NCBI GenBank assembly: GCA_049647265.1
Contig: JBARXJ010000012.1
Coordinates: 62,001-126,000, forward strand
Direction of reading: 5' to 3'
Source: JAAURB01 sp049647265
GTDB taxonomy: Bacteria; Cyanobacteriota; Cyanobacteriia; Cyanobacteriales; Microcoleaceae
DNA: 64,000 bases
Shown here piece by piece: positions 19,949 to 29,096 of the stretch. Under the pieces are notes generated by a model. That model did not search any database and was not told the origin of the DNA. It saw nothing but the letters and a program-made list of their open reading frames with translations. How positions within the stretch are numbered: position 1 is the first letter of the stretch; every line of letters starts with the position of its first letter. The translations under genes were made by a program, and so were the position numbers.

Positions 19949-20638
19949 ATGAAGAACGTAATTCTATTTGATTTTGACGGCACATTAGCCGATACATTTG
20001 AAGCATTGGTCAATATTACAAATAGGCTAGCAGAAGAATATGGTTATCCTCCAGTGAACCAATCGGAAATCGATCAACTCAAAAACTTAAGTTCTTGGCA
20101 AATTATCAAAAAATCAGGTATCTCTATTTTCCAGCTTCCTTTTTTACTTCGACGGATTCGCTCTGAACTGCATAATCAACTAGAATATATTGAGATTTTT
20201 CCAGGCATTAAAGATGCTTTATTCCAGTTAAAAAATAATGGTTATTCTTTATATGTATTAACCTCTAATTCCACAGAAAATGTTAATATATTTATGCAGG
20301 AAAATCAGATTTTAGAGCTATTTTCAGGAATTTATAGTAGTTCAAACTTGTTTGGTAAGCATCGAAAAATCAGAGCGATTTTAAAGCAAGAGAGAATCAA
20401 ACCTCACCAAGCAGTTTATGTCGGGGATGAAACTCGAGATATTATGGCAGCCAAGAAAGCCAATATCAAAGCGATCGCTGTCAGTTGGGGATTTAACAAT
20501 TCAGAGGTACTTTCTCATCATAATCCCGACGTATTAATTCATTCTCCTGAGCAGCTAGCCGCAGCGGTTCAAGAGCAGTTGATACAAAAATCTATAAAAC
20601 CATTTCCAAGACTAATCTTTAACTCTCTTCGCGATTAA
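19949..20638 (+). CDS. HAD family hydrolase, phosphoglycolate phosphatase-like
   Basis: The 229-residue protein shows HAD motif I (ILFDFDGTLADT), a helical cap, motif II (LYVLTSNS), the motif III lysine region near FGKHRKIRAI, and motif IV (VYVGDETRDIMAAKKA). These are the usual marks of an aspartate-nucleophile phosphatase of the Gph/CbbY kind. The substrate is unknown. Its last 20 bases overlap the 3' end of the convergent SWIM-protein gene. Confidence 0.9.
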   Translation: MKNVILFDFDGTLADTFEALVNITNRLAEEYGYPPVNQSEIDQLKNLSSWQIIKKSGISIFQLPFLLRRIRSELHNQLEYIEIFPGIKDALFQLKNNGYSLYVLTSNSTENVNIFMQENQILELFSGIYSSSNLFGKHRKIRAILKQERIKPHQAVYVGDETRDIMAAKKANIKAIAVSWGFNNSEVLSHHNPDVLIHSPEQLAAAVQEQLIQKSIKPFPRLIFNSLRD

Positions 20639-21440
20639 GCGCAGTAATAACAGCTTGTTGACTCACATTTTTATAAACTGTTTCTAAATATTGCATCACG
20701 GTTTCACGAGTAATTGAAGAAGAGCTTAAGGGAATTGTACCTAAAATGTCTAATACCGTTTCTTGAGTGGGAGGCGGTACAATCACAACTAAAGAAGATT
20801 CTAATTTTTCTGAATAATCCCAAAACCGATCAATTTTTATTTCGCTTTGAGATATAGTAGAAACAGATTCTTTTTTAATGGATTGAAGTTGCGTTTCTTC
20901 TGCTTTTCCTTGTGATCGTAATTGCCGTAATTCAGCTAAAATTTGTGTTTTAGTTCGTCCTCGCAGTTGAAATAAAACAAACGGATCTTCACTAAAGCGA
21001 TCGCCTAACATATAATAAACTGCACCAATATGTTTACAGGGATTGGCTTTATCTGGACAACTACAACGGGAATGAACCTCTTCTAATGAAAAAGGAAACA
21101 ATCGTAACCCATTACGGGCAAAAACTTCTTCAATATTATCAGGCATTTCTCCGGCTAAAAGTTTAGCTGAAAATAATGCTTTTTGGGATAACGTTTCGAT
21201 CACATAATGCCATTCTTCATCATTAAACGTATCCAATCCTAAAGAAACTTGATAGGGTTCGGGTTGAGTTCCTTGTACTTGTGCATTAACTTTTTGGTCT
21301 TTAAATTCAATACTGAGTACATTTCCCTGACGCGCATAATTACGCGCCCGTTCTAAGCGTTTTTTAAAGCGATATCGATTGAGAATATCTAGCCATTGTT
21401 GAGACCACCATTCTCGATCTGTGGGTAAAGTTTCTGTCAT
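20619..21440 (-). CDS. SWIM zinc finger protein
   Basis: This 273-residue protein contains a SWIM-type zinc site around residues 125-140 (CSCPDKANPCKHIGAVYY: CxC, then CxH). SWIM proteins bind nucleic acid or protein and in bacteria are often encoded beside SNF2 helicases. A helicase with the right character lies at 29097-32255 in the same orientation, but about 7.7 kb of other genes now separates the two. The frame overlaps the convergent HAD gene by 20 bp. Confidence 0.9.
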   Translation of the reverse strand: MTETLPTDREWWSQQWLDILNRYRFKKRLERARNYARQGNVLSIEFKDQKVNAQVQGTQPEPYQVSLGLDTFNDEEWHYVIETLSQKALFSAKLLAGEMPDNIEEVFARNGLRLFPFSLEEVHSRCSCPDKANPCKHIGAVYYMLGDRFSEDPFVLFQLRGRTKTQILAELRQLRSQGKAEETQLQSIKKESVSTISQSEIKIDRFWDYSEKLESSLVVIVPPPTQETVLDILGTIPLSSSSITRETVMQYLETVYKNVSQQAVITALNREES

Positions 21441-21576
21441 GACTTTATTTTATTTTATTTTTTACTATAGCCCTTATCTTTAAGCGACCGAATATAAACT
21501 TGAAGCCAACCTGACAGAATTTTACCGTAAAACTGTAAGAAAATTCATTATCACAGTTTCATGCTTAATATCCAAC

Positions 21577-23751
21577 TTAAAATTGTTCAAAGGGTAAATC
21601 CGCGATTTGTGCATCGGTCAGTGGCTCACCGCCGTACTGGTCATACATCCAAGCCAAAGCTCCTGTTAGCCCTGCATTGTAGTCCAAAGCAACTTCATTA
21701 CGCCGATAGTCAGAACGATCATCAATATAGTCATGATCGTCGGTAGAAGCTGGCCCCCCAACGAGGGCACCGTAGAGAATATATTGATTCGGATCCCTTT
21801 GCTCATCACCGCTCCAATTCCAATCAGTTGCTCCAGATGCAGCCCGGTGATGCGGTTGTTGAGGATAGTTCTCCCCAAACCCAACCATGTAACTGGAATT
21901 TCTGGGATTATCACCCAAGATATAGTCAATCTGCTGTTGAGCAAACTGATCGTATTGTTGGGCTTTGGTTTGATCAAGGTTGTATTCTGTGAGATAGTCA
22001 CTGTAAATGCTGGCAATAAAAGCAGTATTGGCTGCATACCGTAAAGAACCCCATCCACCCAGAAAAGCCAAACCGCCCTCAGTATACTCAATCCCAGAAC
22101 CTGTATCATCACTCCAATAATCTAACCATTCTTCCACCCGAACACGATAGCGGGCGTTGTCATCAGAGCCTGTTGTGGCTTCAGCCAGGAGAACTGCCGA
22201 ACCATAGGATTTATTGTCCCAATTATGAGTCCAGGTGCTGAGACCTTGGGCGTACTCCTTGGCATCATCCAAGTAAGAGGTTTCCCCTGTCGCTTTATAC
22301 AACCAGTTTGCCGCCCAGGAGAGTTCATCAACATAATCATAAGACCTGTAGTCCCGAGCGTCTTCATAGATAGAATCTGAATATTTTCCAGGATTGTGTT
22401 TGGCAAATTCATACAACTGTCGAGCATTCTCGAGCAGTTCGTCAGCATATTGACTGTCTTCAGAACGCCAAACCATTGAAGCAGAAGCCAGTGCAGCCGC
22501 TGATTCTCCTGCTATATCAGCCCCAGGATGTTGCTCGTCAACTTTGAAGATGGGCCGCTCCATGGTCATATTTTCCGGAGGTCCCCAGGAATTGTGATCC
22601 GCACGGGCTTCACCCACCTGTGTATACAATGCTTTGGTTTCCCCATTTTCACTGACGTGAGTTTTGAGAATATAGTCTGTTCCCCATTTAATCGCATCTA
22701 ATACTTCATCAAATTGACCACTGTCTCGATAGGCATCCTCATATTCAATGGCTCCCCAACTTAATAGGGTCATCGATGATGTCATTGGCAAACCAAATTT
22801 GACATGATCCCCAGCATCATAGTAACCACCGCTTAGATCAATTTCAGGGACCCCATTAACAACATCATCAAAATCACCATCTTGGTTGACATCTCCATCC
22901 CATACAGCAGAATCTACTCGCCAAGGCGTTCGATTATCTGCGGGTAATTCACCGGAGCGTTGCGCTTCATAGAATAAGAACGACTTTTGTAACGCCTCAC
23001 CATAGTTAAATTGTCTAGTTAGATCGCTATCAACAAAGTCTAAATATTCTATCTCAACATTAAACCTGGCAATGCTGCCGCCACCTGCACCAAATCCATT
23101 ATTTGAACCATTTGGGTTATAGAATAATAGATTATTAGAACTGTTAAATACAATCAGTGCATGGCTGCTTCTGGCTGAGGCGATTGAATCAACAGTCGCA
23201 AACTCACTGGCGTTTAACGTTCTTCCAACGATGTCCTCAACCAGGATTTTATCCAGCCCCGGTTCAAAGTCTTTGATGATATCTAAGCCTCCAGCATTTC
23301 CCGGAGGAATATCAAATTCAAATAGATCTGCTCCCGCACCGCCTGTAACAATATCGCGACCCAATCCTCCTATTAAGGTATCGTCACCACCCCCACCATT
23401 AATCCTGTCATTATCTTCTTGCCCTAAAACGAGATCGTTACCATTTCCACCACTGAGGATATCGTTTCCTGTGCTGCCAACAACAGAATCATTTCCGCCT
23501 TGTCCATAGACCGTATCTTCTCCGGAGGAGCCATTCACATAATCATGCCCTGAACCTCCTTTAATCAAATCGTTGCCAGCACCCCCAACAACGATATCGT
23601 TGTGACCTTGCCCCAAAAGAATATCGTCACCAGCGCCACCCTCAACAAAGTCTTTACCGTTACCCGCAGTAATTGAATCTTGCTGATCAGTTCCAATTAG
23701 ATTATCATTGCCTGTTGTGCCTGTGATGATGTTATAGAAACTCGTTGTCAT
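21577..23751 (-). CDS. RTX-repeat protein with glycoside hydrolase family 9 (endoglucanase) domain
   Basis: The 724-residue protein has two parts. Residues ~10-145 are calcium-binding RTX nonapeptides (GGAGNDLIKGGSGHDYVNGS and similar), followed by a serralysin-like segment (DIIKDFEPGLDKI). Residues ~270-715 are a GH9 catalytic domain: GGYYDAGDHVKFGLPM carries the catalytic Asp pair, HHRAASG follows, and DRSDYRRNEVALDYNAG carries the proton-donor Glu. GH9 enzymes cut beta-1,4-glucans such as cellulose. No N-terminal signal peptide is present and the RTX part is N-terminal, while type I secretion signals usually sit at the C-terminus. Confidence 0.93.
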   Translation of the reverse strand: MTTSFYNIITGTTGNDNLIGTDQQDSITAGNGKDFVEGGAGDDILLGQGHNDIVVGGAGNDLIKGGSGHDYVNGSSGEDTVYGQGGNDSVVGSTGNDILSGGNGNDLVLGQEDNDRINGGGGDDTLIGGLGRDIVTGGAGADLFEFDIPPGNAGGLDIIKDFEPGLDKILVEDIVGRTLNASEFATVDSIASARSSHALIVFNSSNNLLFYNPNGSNNGFGAGGGSIARFNVEIEYLDFVDSDLTRQFNYGEALQKSFLFYEAQRSGELPADNRTPWRVDSAVWDGDVNQDGDFDDVVNGVPEIDLSGGYYDAGDHVKFGLPMTSSMTLLSWGAIEYEDAYRDSGQFDEVLDAIKWGTDYILKTHVSENGETKALYTQVGEARADHNSWGPPENMTMERPIFKVDEQHPGADIAGESAAALASASMVWRSEDSQYADELLENARQLYEFAKHNPGKYSDSIYEDARDYRSYDYVDELSWAANWLYKATGETSYLDDAKEYAQGLSTWTHNWDNKSYGSAVLLAEATTGSDDNARYRVRVEEWLDYWSDDTGSGIEYTEGGLAFLGGWGSLRYAANTAFIASIYSDYLTEYNLDQTKAQQYDQFAQQQIDYILGDNPRNSSYMVGFGENYPQQPHHRAASGATDWNWSGDEQRDPNQYILYGALVGGPASTDDHDYIDDRSDYRRNEVALDYNAGLTGALAWMYDQYGGEPLTDAQIADLPFEQF

Positions 23752-24401
23752 TTTTCTTTTTATGATTAATGAATAGTCGATTGATTAGACAAAAAAAAAT
23801 GATGGGTTTGGCTGTATTAATCTTTCAAATCAAGCCAAGTGTAAGAGGTTCTAAAGAATTGCGATCCAATAATCAGTAGAAAATTCAATCAGATTTGATT
23901 GGCACTATAATAGAAGACATCAAAAAATACTAAGCTAGCAATGACTTGTAGCAAGATTTGTCTTTGATGACGATAAAAATTTTGATAATATTGCAGCAAA
24001 GCATAGACCACTATCAAAGAAACAAGCAGCTCGTATTGTTTCAATGAGATAGAGTTATACGTCTAATCTATAGCTAGCTTTTGCTCTGCGTTCTACTATG
24101 CCATGCCTTTTATCTATTGCCATGATAAAATTATCCCTAAGAAGTTGTATATAATGACAAAATCTCAGTTATTTTATAAAAGCAATCTATAAAAATCCAC
24201 AAAGCTTAGAAAAAGCTATCAAAATTTATTTCTATGTTTGAAGTGCTACACCCTTGAAAAGCAATTCTATCGAACACTCCAAATGAATACTGAATGACAT
24301 CACAACATTAACAGCAATGTAAGGATAGCAAAGCTATGCAATTCATTCTCTCCGACAATACAGTTCAACAGAGAATTATTTCTGAGTATGCAGTGCTATA
24401 G
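23752..24401. other. 650-bp region upstream of the GH9 gene
   Basis: AT-rich DNA that should hold the GH9 gene promoter. No intact ORF, RNA gene or repeat family was recognised. It borders the decayed Uma2 gene. Confidence 0.4.
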
Positions 24402-24632
24402 TGCGCGCGTGGAATTGACCTGTATTGCGCCAAACAACACAGTCAATTAACAGATATTCTTGTTGAAAATATTGAGATCATGGGTGAACTTTTTACCTCG
24501 ATCTTTATCACTTGTACTGGAGGAAAGAACTTCAACAATAACTTGAGGATATTGAATGAATTAGCACCCATTGAGATATTTAGGATTGCAACTAACGATT
24601 ATATTCAGATAAAAGTCAGCATCTTCAACCTT
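24402..24632 (-). pseudogene. Decayed Uma2-family (DUF820) nuclease-like gene fragment
   Basis: On the minus strand three pieces in different frames line up in the order found in Uma2 proteins: VEDADFYLNIIVSCNPKYLN, then QYPQVIVEVLSSSTSDKDRG and KKFTHDLNIF, then QQEYLLIDCVVWRNTG. The middle piece matches the family core YPxIVVEVLSxSTxxxDRGxKF. Stops and at least two frame changes separate the pieces, and neither a start nor a proper end is visible. Uma2 genes are very numerous in cyanobacteria; this copy looks dead. Confidence 0.75.
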
Positions 24633-24936
24633 ACTTTTTAGAATAACATATAATAATTTTCCTGACAAGCTCTATAGCGCTACGTACCTTTAGAATTGGG
24701 AACAGCAGTTAGACCCAGGGAATTTTACATCTGCCCTGCGCTGCGCGCGTACTCGTGTGAAAGAATAGGGAACAAGCACGCCTGAGAAATAGACTGTGAG
24801 ACGGTTGATACCCAACAGCACGCTTGCCTAACAGGATATAAAAATGTTTTAATTAACCTGCGTAGTGCTATGGTATGAAGTCAAAACTTATTCTAAAATA
24901 ATATTTTCTTAGAGTAATTCAAATTGTTTGAAGTTT
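24633..24936. other. Noncoding stretch between Uma2 remnant and CHAT-WD40 locus
   Basis: About 300 bp with a short GC-rich patch around 24732-24760 (CTGCGCTGCGCGCG). I see no ORF or RNA gene. Further Uma2 decay products may continue here but cannot be aligned. Confidence 0.35.
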
Positions 24937-26975
24937 CTAATTTTCATCTTCTAAAGATTTAATCCCATCACAAAGATTCCGATCTTCCTCATCAACTTCT
25001 GGGTTATTTTTCAGGTAACTACGAATGCGATCGCAAGCAACAGAAAGTGGATATTTGTAGTTTTCTGGTGTTCTCCATAATCGTGCTGTTTCGTCTTGAG
25101 AGGCCGTGAGAATTGTTTTACCATCATTGCTGAATTGTGAGCTATAGACTATGCCTTGGTGACCTTTAAGCACAGCCAATAGTTGACCTTCTCTTGTCCA
25201 GACTCGTACTGTTTTATCAACGGATGCGCTAGCAATGAGTTCATCGTCCAAACTAAACTGGGCGTTCACAACTATTCCTTGATGTCCCTGCAGGTTTAAG
25301 AGGAAGTTACCTTGAATATCCCAAATTTTAACGATTTTATCTTTAGAAGCTGTTAAAACAAATTGCCCATCTGAGCTTGAGTCTACACTGTAAACTCGAT
25401 CTTGATGACCCTTAAATTCAGTTAATGGCTGGCCTTGAAAATTCCATAGATATGCGGTCTTGTCATAGGAAGCAGTCAGAATCAAATCACGATTTAAAAC
25501 GAATTGAGCATTCGTGACCCGGCCTCGATGACCGCTAAGTTCTGCTAATACATCACCTTTCAGATTCCAAATTCTAGCTGTTGTGTAAATTTTTGTATGT
25601 GCTAAGAATTGTAATTGGGTCACAAGCAGCTTGAAAATCTGTACGAAATGCGACAACCACATCCCTAGCTTCAGTATTAGACATCAATTCTGCTAATGCC
25701 TGAATTCCTTTTCTAACGGATTTACCCTGAGCGGCAGGGGCAAATGGTAGTCTCTGTGCTGAAGTTTGATCTGATGATGGAAAGTGATAATGGTGGTTGA
25801 TCGTTGTTTTATTAAGATCTCGACCAACCACATCTCCGATGACACTAACATCATCTTGAAATCCGACTCCTACATCAATTGATTTATTATTATCATCAAT
25901 TTCAAATAAAAGCCGATGACCCAAACGACTATACAGAGCGGGTACTGTAATGTCATATCGCTCTGCCAAGCCAGTTGTTGCTTGTTGCCCTGCAATATCG
26001 ACTGCTCCTAGTTGCCGAAGTCGAGGGTAAAAACCTTGAGCCAGGGCTATTGCTGTTTTAACACTGACTTGATGGCTCATCGCCACAACCGCTGGCATTG
26101 CTAACTTTTGAACAAAGCTCTGAGTCAGTTTCCCCAAAGGAGAACCGCTAGAACAACTACAGAGAAAAGTCAGATAGGGTAAACTATCCTTACTTCCCAA
26201 ATGCTGAAACTCTTGAATCAAATCTCGATCCATTACAGGTTCAACTTGCTTGTTGTCGTTACTCAGATAGAGAACTGTTCTTCCCTTGATGACTCTGCCA
26301 TGGCAGACAATGTGTAAAAGCGTATAAGCTGGATCAATCAGCAAAACTGAGTTGTCGGCACAGTTGATTGAGGGTGGGTGCGCCCGCTGCATCTTCAATA
26401 TCATGAGCGAGGATATCACAGGGAATCTCTCCCAAAGCTTGCCGTAACCCTGAAACAGTTGTCGCCACATCAAAGGAGCTTAGAGAATAATAATGTTCTC
26501 GGTCTTCTGGATTGGCAACCACCACTAATGCTCGTAGATCTAATTGATGAATGGTTGGATAATTTCGGTCAAGGTTACTGGTGGGAATGTATTGAGAAAA
26601 CGGTAAACGCTGATTGAGTGCTAAATATTCCCAAGACTGGTCAATCGGGACACACAATCGTTCCCAATGTAAGGTTTTCAACCAGTCAGACTCCTCTGCA
26701 TTTACTGATAATAAGACACGCATCAACTTTTGGCTTCTGGTAAATGCTTCTCGGAAAGCATCCAAAAGTTCACCTTGAAATAAAGCTTGACCCAAAAAAG
26801 TTCCATAGTCTTTCGGTCGATGTTGCAGCATTGACAACTGTTGCTGAGCATCCTGACTCAACTGCAATATTCCATTTTTCTCAATTGGTAATTTGTCCTG
26901 ATCTTGAAATTTGATGAGAACTGGCCACTGTCTTAAGTTCCGTTGAGATTGTATGGAAATTTCAAAAATAGACAT
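24937..26975 (-). pseudogene. Broken CHAT domain-WD40 repeat protein gene
   Basis: Three minus-strand frames make up one interrupted gene. From ATG 26975 (MSIFEISIQSQRN) a CHAT N-terminal part runs to a stop near 26334. The downstream frame carries the CHAT peptidase core, with LLHIVCHGRV (His) and FLCSCSSG (Cys), ending at 25574. A third frame, 24937 to about 25590, holds about four and a half WD40 repeats and the usual C-terminal DRIRSYLKNNP tail. The first shift is explained by a 4-bp tandem duplication at 26333-26340 (ATCA ATCA); removing it restores ...LSFADPAYTLLHIV. At the second join, ...STYKNLHN runs straight into TARIWNLKGDV in another frame, so a central part appears deleted. CHAT-WD40 proteins are caspase-like signalling or death-effector candidates. 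Confidence 0.82.
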
Positions 26976-27011
26976 GATCCAGGCGTTGAGACAAGCAATA
27001 GTTAGTAAAAG

Positions 27012-27190
27012 TATAGTCAAATATAGACAGACTGCATTCAATTTCAGAAATGCCCTTCACTTTTACTTTGAGAGATTAATTCTCAAGCGGGTGAACTACG
27101 CACCTCTCTATCCCATAGCGGTCAAATGCATTTGGGAATGCTTTTTGTAAAATATTGTAGGAACCATTCACATCTGCCTGAAAAAGAAAT
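27012..27190 (-). ncRNA. Possible TnpB guide RNA (omega RNA) at the element's right end
   Basis: In IS200/IS605 and IS607 elements the TnpB guide RNA is produced from the 3' end of tnpB through the right end, and its guide comes from the flanking DNA. By position, that RNA would be read from about 27190 to 27012, with the guide from the first bases beyond, just ahead of the CHAT gene. No structure was computed; this is placement by analogy. Confidence 0.3.
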
Positions 27191-28338
27191 CCCTGCTGTG
27201 TTCGATATAAACCTCTCTTAACTCTTTTTCCTGAAAATACAGGCTTTTCAGTTAGTTTTCCGTACACCGGAATCGGATCTTGATTCAAAAAACTAGCAGC
27301 AGAGGTATAGGATTCTTCCTGAATAATCACGCCAATGCCGACTAATTGACATTTATAAGTAATCATCTCAATCAATCGAGAGTGGGGAATGGTAACAAAT
27401 GATTGATTATTGACTTTCCCTAAGTTGACTCCTTGTTTCCAACCCGGATTTTTACCAATCACTAAAGTCGTTATTTTTTGATCAACTAAGAGATTAACTA
27501 GATAACGACTAGAGCGGTGAAGATAATTATCTATCTTATTATGGCGACATCGGGTTAAACGGCTGATTCGCCTCGAACTTTTTGCAGTGCCTTTCAGCAG
27601 AGATTTTAACTGAGCTAGACGTTTGTTGTAAAATTGATTTAGGCTTTTTAAGGGTCTGCCATTAATCAACAAGCGGTGCGACCCCGGCGAGGTTTCCTCG
27701 CCTAGGGAACGCGCACCAAGAGAAGGAGTAAAATCCGGTTGATTTGAAGTGACAGCCATCAAATTATCTACACCTAAATCTATTGCTGCTATATGAGCCG
27801 TTGGAGTTAAGAACTCTTCAGGTTTTTCATAAATCACCTCGATTACATAACAATCAGATTTCGGAACGATTCTTACTTCTACCTCTGCTGAAGCCACTCG
27901 AGTGGGAAACTCTATTCCCGTCCCTGATAATTTAATTAATCCTTGTCTTCGAGCTACTTTGCTAATGGCTTGGATCGTATAAACTAGCAGATTTCTTCCC
28001 TTTTTCTTATCTTTATACTTGGGGATTCTAGGTCTTGCTAAAAATTTATCGGGATGTTTTTTAAACTCAGAATTACCCTGAAAGAAAGATTTCCAGTTTC
28101 TGTCTAATCCTCTTAAGACTTGCTGTGAAACTTTCGCTGGCATTGCTTGATAGGACTCGGTCTGTTTCATCAATGATGCCATTTGGTTATAACTGAGATA
28201 GCCATGACCATAGAGCCAGTTTTGACGGATGATATAATTAGCTAAGTTATAAAGGTTTTTGGACTGCCATGATAAATGATCGATCTCCGCCCAAAATCGA
28301 TGTCCTCTCTTGATAATATGTCTTTCAGCCAGCTTCAT
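27076..28338 (-). CDS. tnpB: RNA-guided endonuclease TnpB, IS607-type element
   Basis: About 420 residues. The RuvC catalytic triad appears intact: AAIDLGVDNLMAV (Asp), IIQEESYTSAASF (Glu) and QADVNGSYNIL (Asp). The C-terminal four-cysteine zinc knuckle common in many TnpBs is absent; that region reads FLNQDPIPVYGK...GKRVKRGLY, a form also known in cyanobacterial copies. TnpB is a guide-RNA-directed nuclease that helps keep the element after TnpA moves it. ATG 28338 overlaps the end of tnpA by 14 bp, so the two are cotranslated or coupled. A palindromic repeat (27673-27720) adds about 16 residues after RuvC-I. Confidence 0.93.
   Translation of the reverse strand: MKLAERHIIKRGHRFWAEIDHLSWQSKNLYNLANYIIRQNWLYGHGYLSYNQMASLMKQTESYQAMPAKVSQQVLRGLDRNWKSFFQGNSEFKKHPDKFLARPRIPKYKDKKKGRNLLVYTIQAISKVARRQGLIKLSGTGIEFPTRVASAEVEVRIVPKSDCYVIEVIYEKPEEFLTPTAHIAAIDLGVDNLMAVTSNQPDFTPSLGARSLGEETSPGSHRLLINGRPLKSLNQFYNKRLAQLKSLLKGTAKSSRRISRLTRCRHNKIDNYLHRSSRYLVNLLVDQKITTLVIGKNPGWKQGVNLGKVNNQSFVTIPHSRLIEMITYKCQLVGIGVIIQEESYTSAASFLNQDPIPVYGKLTEKPVFSGKRVKRGLYRTQQGFLFQADVNGSYNILQKAFPNAFDRYGIERCVVHPLEN
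27673..27720. repeat. Nested palindromic repeat inside tnpB, copy 1
   Basis: The outer arms GGTGCG and CGCACC enclose a perfect 7-bp inner hairpin GGCGAGG-TTT-CCTCGCC. It is read in tnpB as LGARSLGEETSPGSHR. A second copy with the same outer sequence, but a different self-complementary inner stem, lies at the end of metF (54136-54184). Confidence 0.8.
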
Positions 28339-28912
28339 CAATGCCCGACCTCGATTTTAACTCTGCTATAATATGTTCAGTTTTTCGTTTGGATCTTCTT
28401 AATCCATAAATTCGAGAGCAAAAAGAAGTAATAATCGCTATTAAATCTTCCATTAACTCATCAATAATATCCTCGCTTTGATTGACAATCTCGACTTCTT
28501 TATCTAGTTCTTTTAACAAAATTTCTAGATAATTTGTGCCAAATCTTGCTAAGCGGTCTTTGTGTTCGACAATCAGAACATTATAGTTGGGGTCAACTAG
28601 AATCTTACCCAATTGTTTCCGATTATCGTTTAAACCACTGCCAATCTCTTTGACTACTTTATAGATTTTGTAACCTCTGGCAATTGCATAATCTTTTAAC
28701 CGTTCAGCTTGTCTATCTAAATTATCTTTGTTTTCTGCACTCGACACTCTTGCATAAATGCAAGCTATCACATCAGGTTTAGAATTGTACTCATCGGTGA
28801 TGATAATTGTACCACTCGGCAATTGATAACCTGTTAAATTCCCTTGTTTCCACCACCTCCAGGCTGTTCGATAACTTATTCCTACTTTTTTGGCATAGTC
28901 TGAAAGTTTCAT
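28325..28912 (-). CDS. tnpA: IS607 family transposase TnpA (serine recombinase)
   Basis: The 195-residue protein has a MerR-like DNA-binding start (YAKKVGISYRTAWRWWKQG) and a small serine-recombinase domain: IYARVSSAENKDNLDRQ with the catalytic serine, then IVEHKDRLARFG. This order, with helix-turn-helix first, is the hallmark of IS607 TnpA, which moves the element through a circular form. Length and motifs look complete. Starts at ATG 28912. Confidence 0.95.
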   Translation of the reverse strand: MKLSDYAKKVGISYRTAWRWWKQGNLTGYQLPSGTIIITDEYNSKPDVIACIYARVSSAENKDNLDRQAERLKDYAIARGYKIYKVVKEIGSGLNDNRKQLGKILVDPNYNVLIVEHKDRLARFGTNYLEILLKELDKEVEIVNQSEDIIDELMEDLIAIITSFCSRIYGLRRSKRKTEHIIAELKSRSGIDEAG

Positions 28913-29096
28913 GTCTATAGATTAACATGAATGACTATATTTGACTATATTTGTGTTTAAACTTTACAATACTGAATGAGTCGGAGTCTAAAACCCTCTA
29001 GCGAATGAAAAACTTCCCCCATACTTATTGGAGCCGGATTAATCCTATTATCTCAAATTATTTGGTAATGTCCAATTAATAAGTTGTGAACGATAT

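Larger units (their letters stand above)
27012..28949 (-). mobile_element. IS607-type insertion sequence (tnpA + tnpB)
   Basis: The element contains a serine-recombinase TnpA and an RNA-guided TnpB, read in the same direction and overlapping. A perfect 15-bp inverted repeat, CTATATTTGACTATA, lies at both outer edges: plus strand at 28935-28949 and minus strand at 27012-27026. I take these as the end regions; exact borders are not proven because IS607 elements make no target duplication. The left end lies only about 37 bp ahead of the CHAT start codon, so the insertion separates that gene from its own upstream region. Confidence 0.82.

Noticed and set aside
23231..23509. Pro/Ser-rich plus-strand open frame
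   Set aside because: It is the antisense shadow of the RTX repeats in the GH9 gene; its Pro/Ser content mirrors Gly/Asp codons on the other strand.
23260..23740. Possible CRISPR-like repetition
   Set aside because: The repeats are coding RTX nonapeptides with varied units, without equal spacers.
24937..26975. Three separate functional genes in the CHAT-WD40 locus
   Set aside because: The pieces follow the normal domain order of one protein, the frame change coincides with a 4-bp tandem duplication, and the inner frames lack proper starts.
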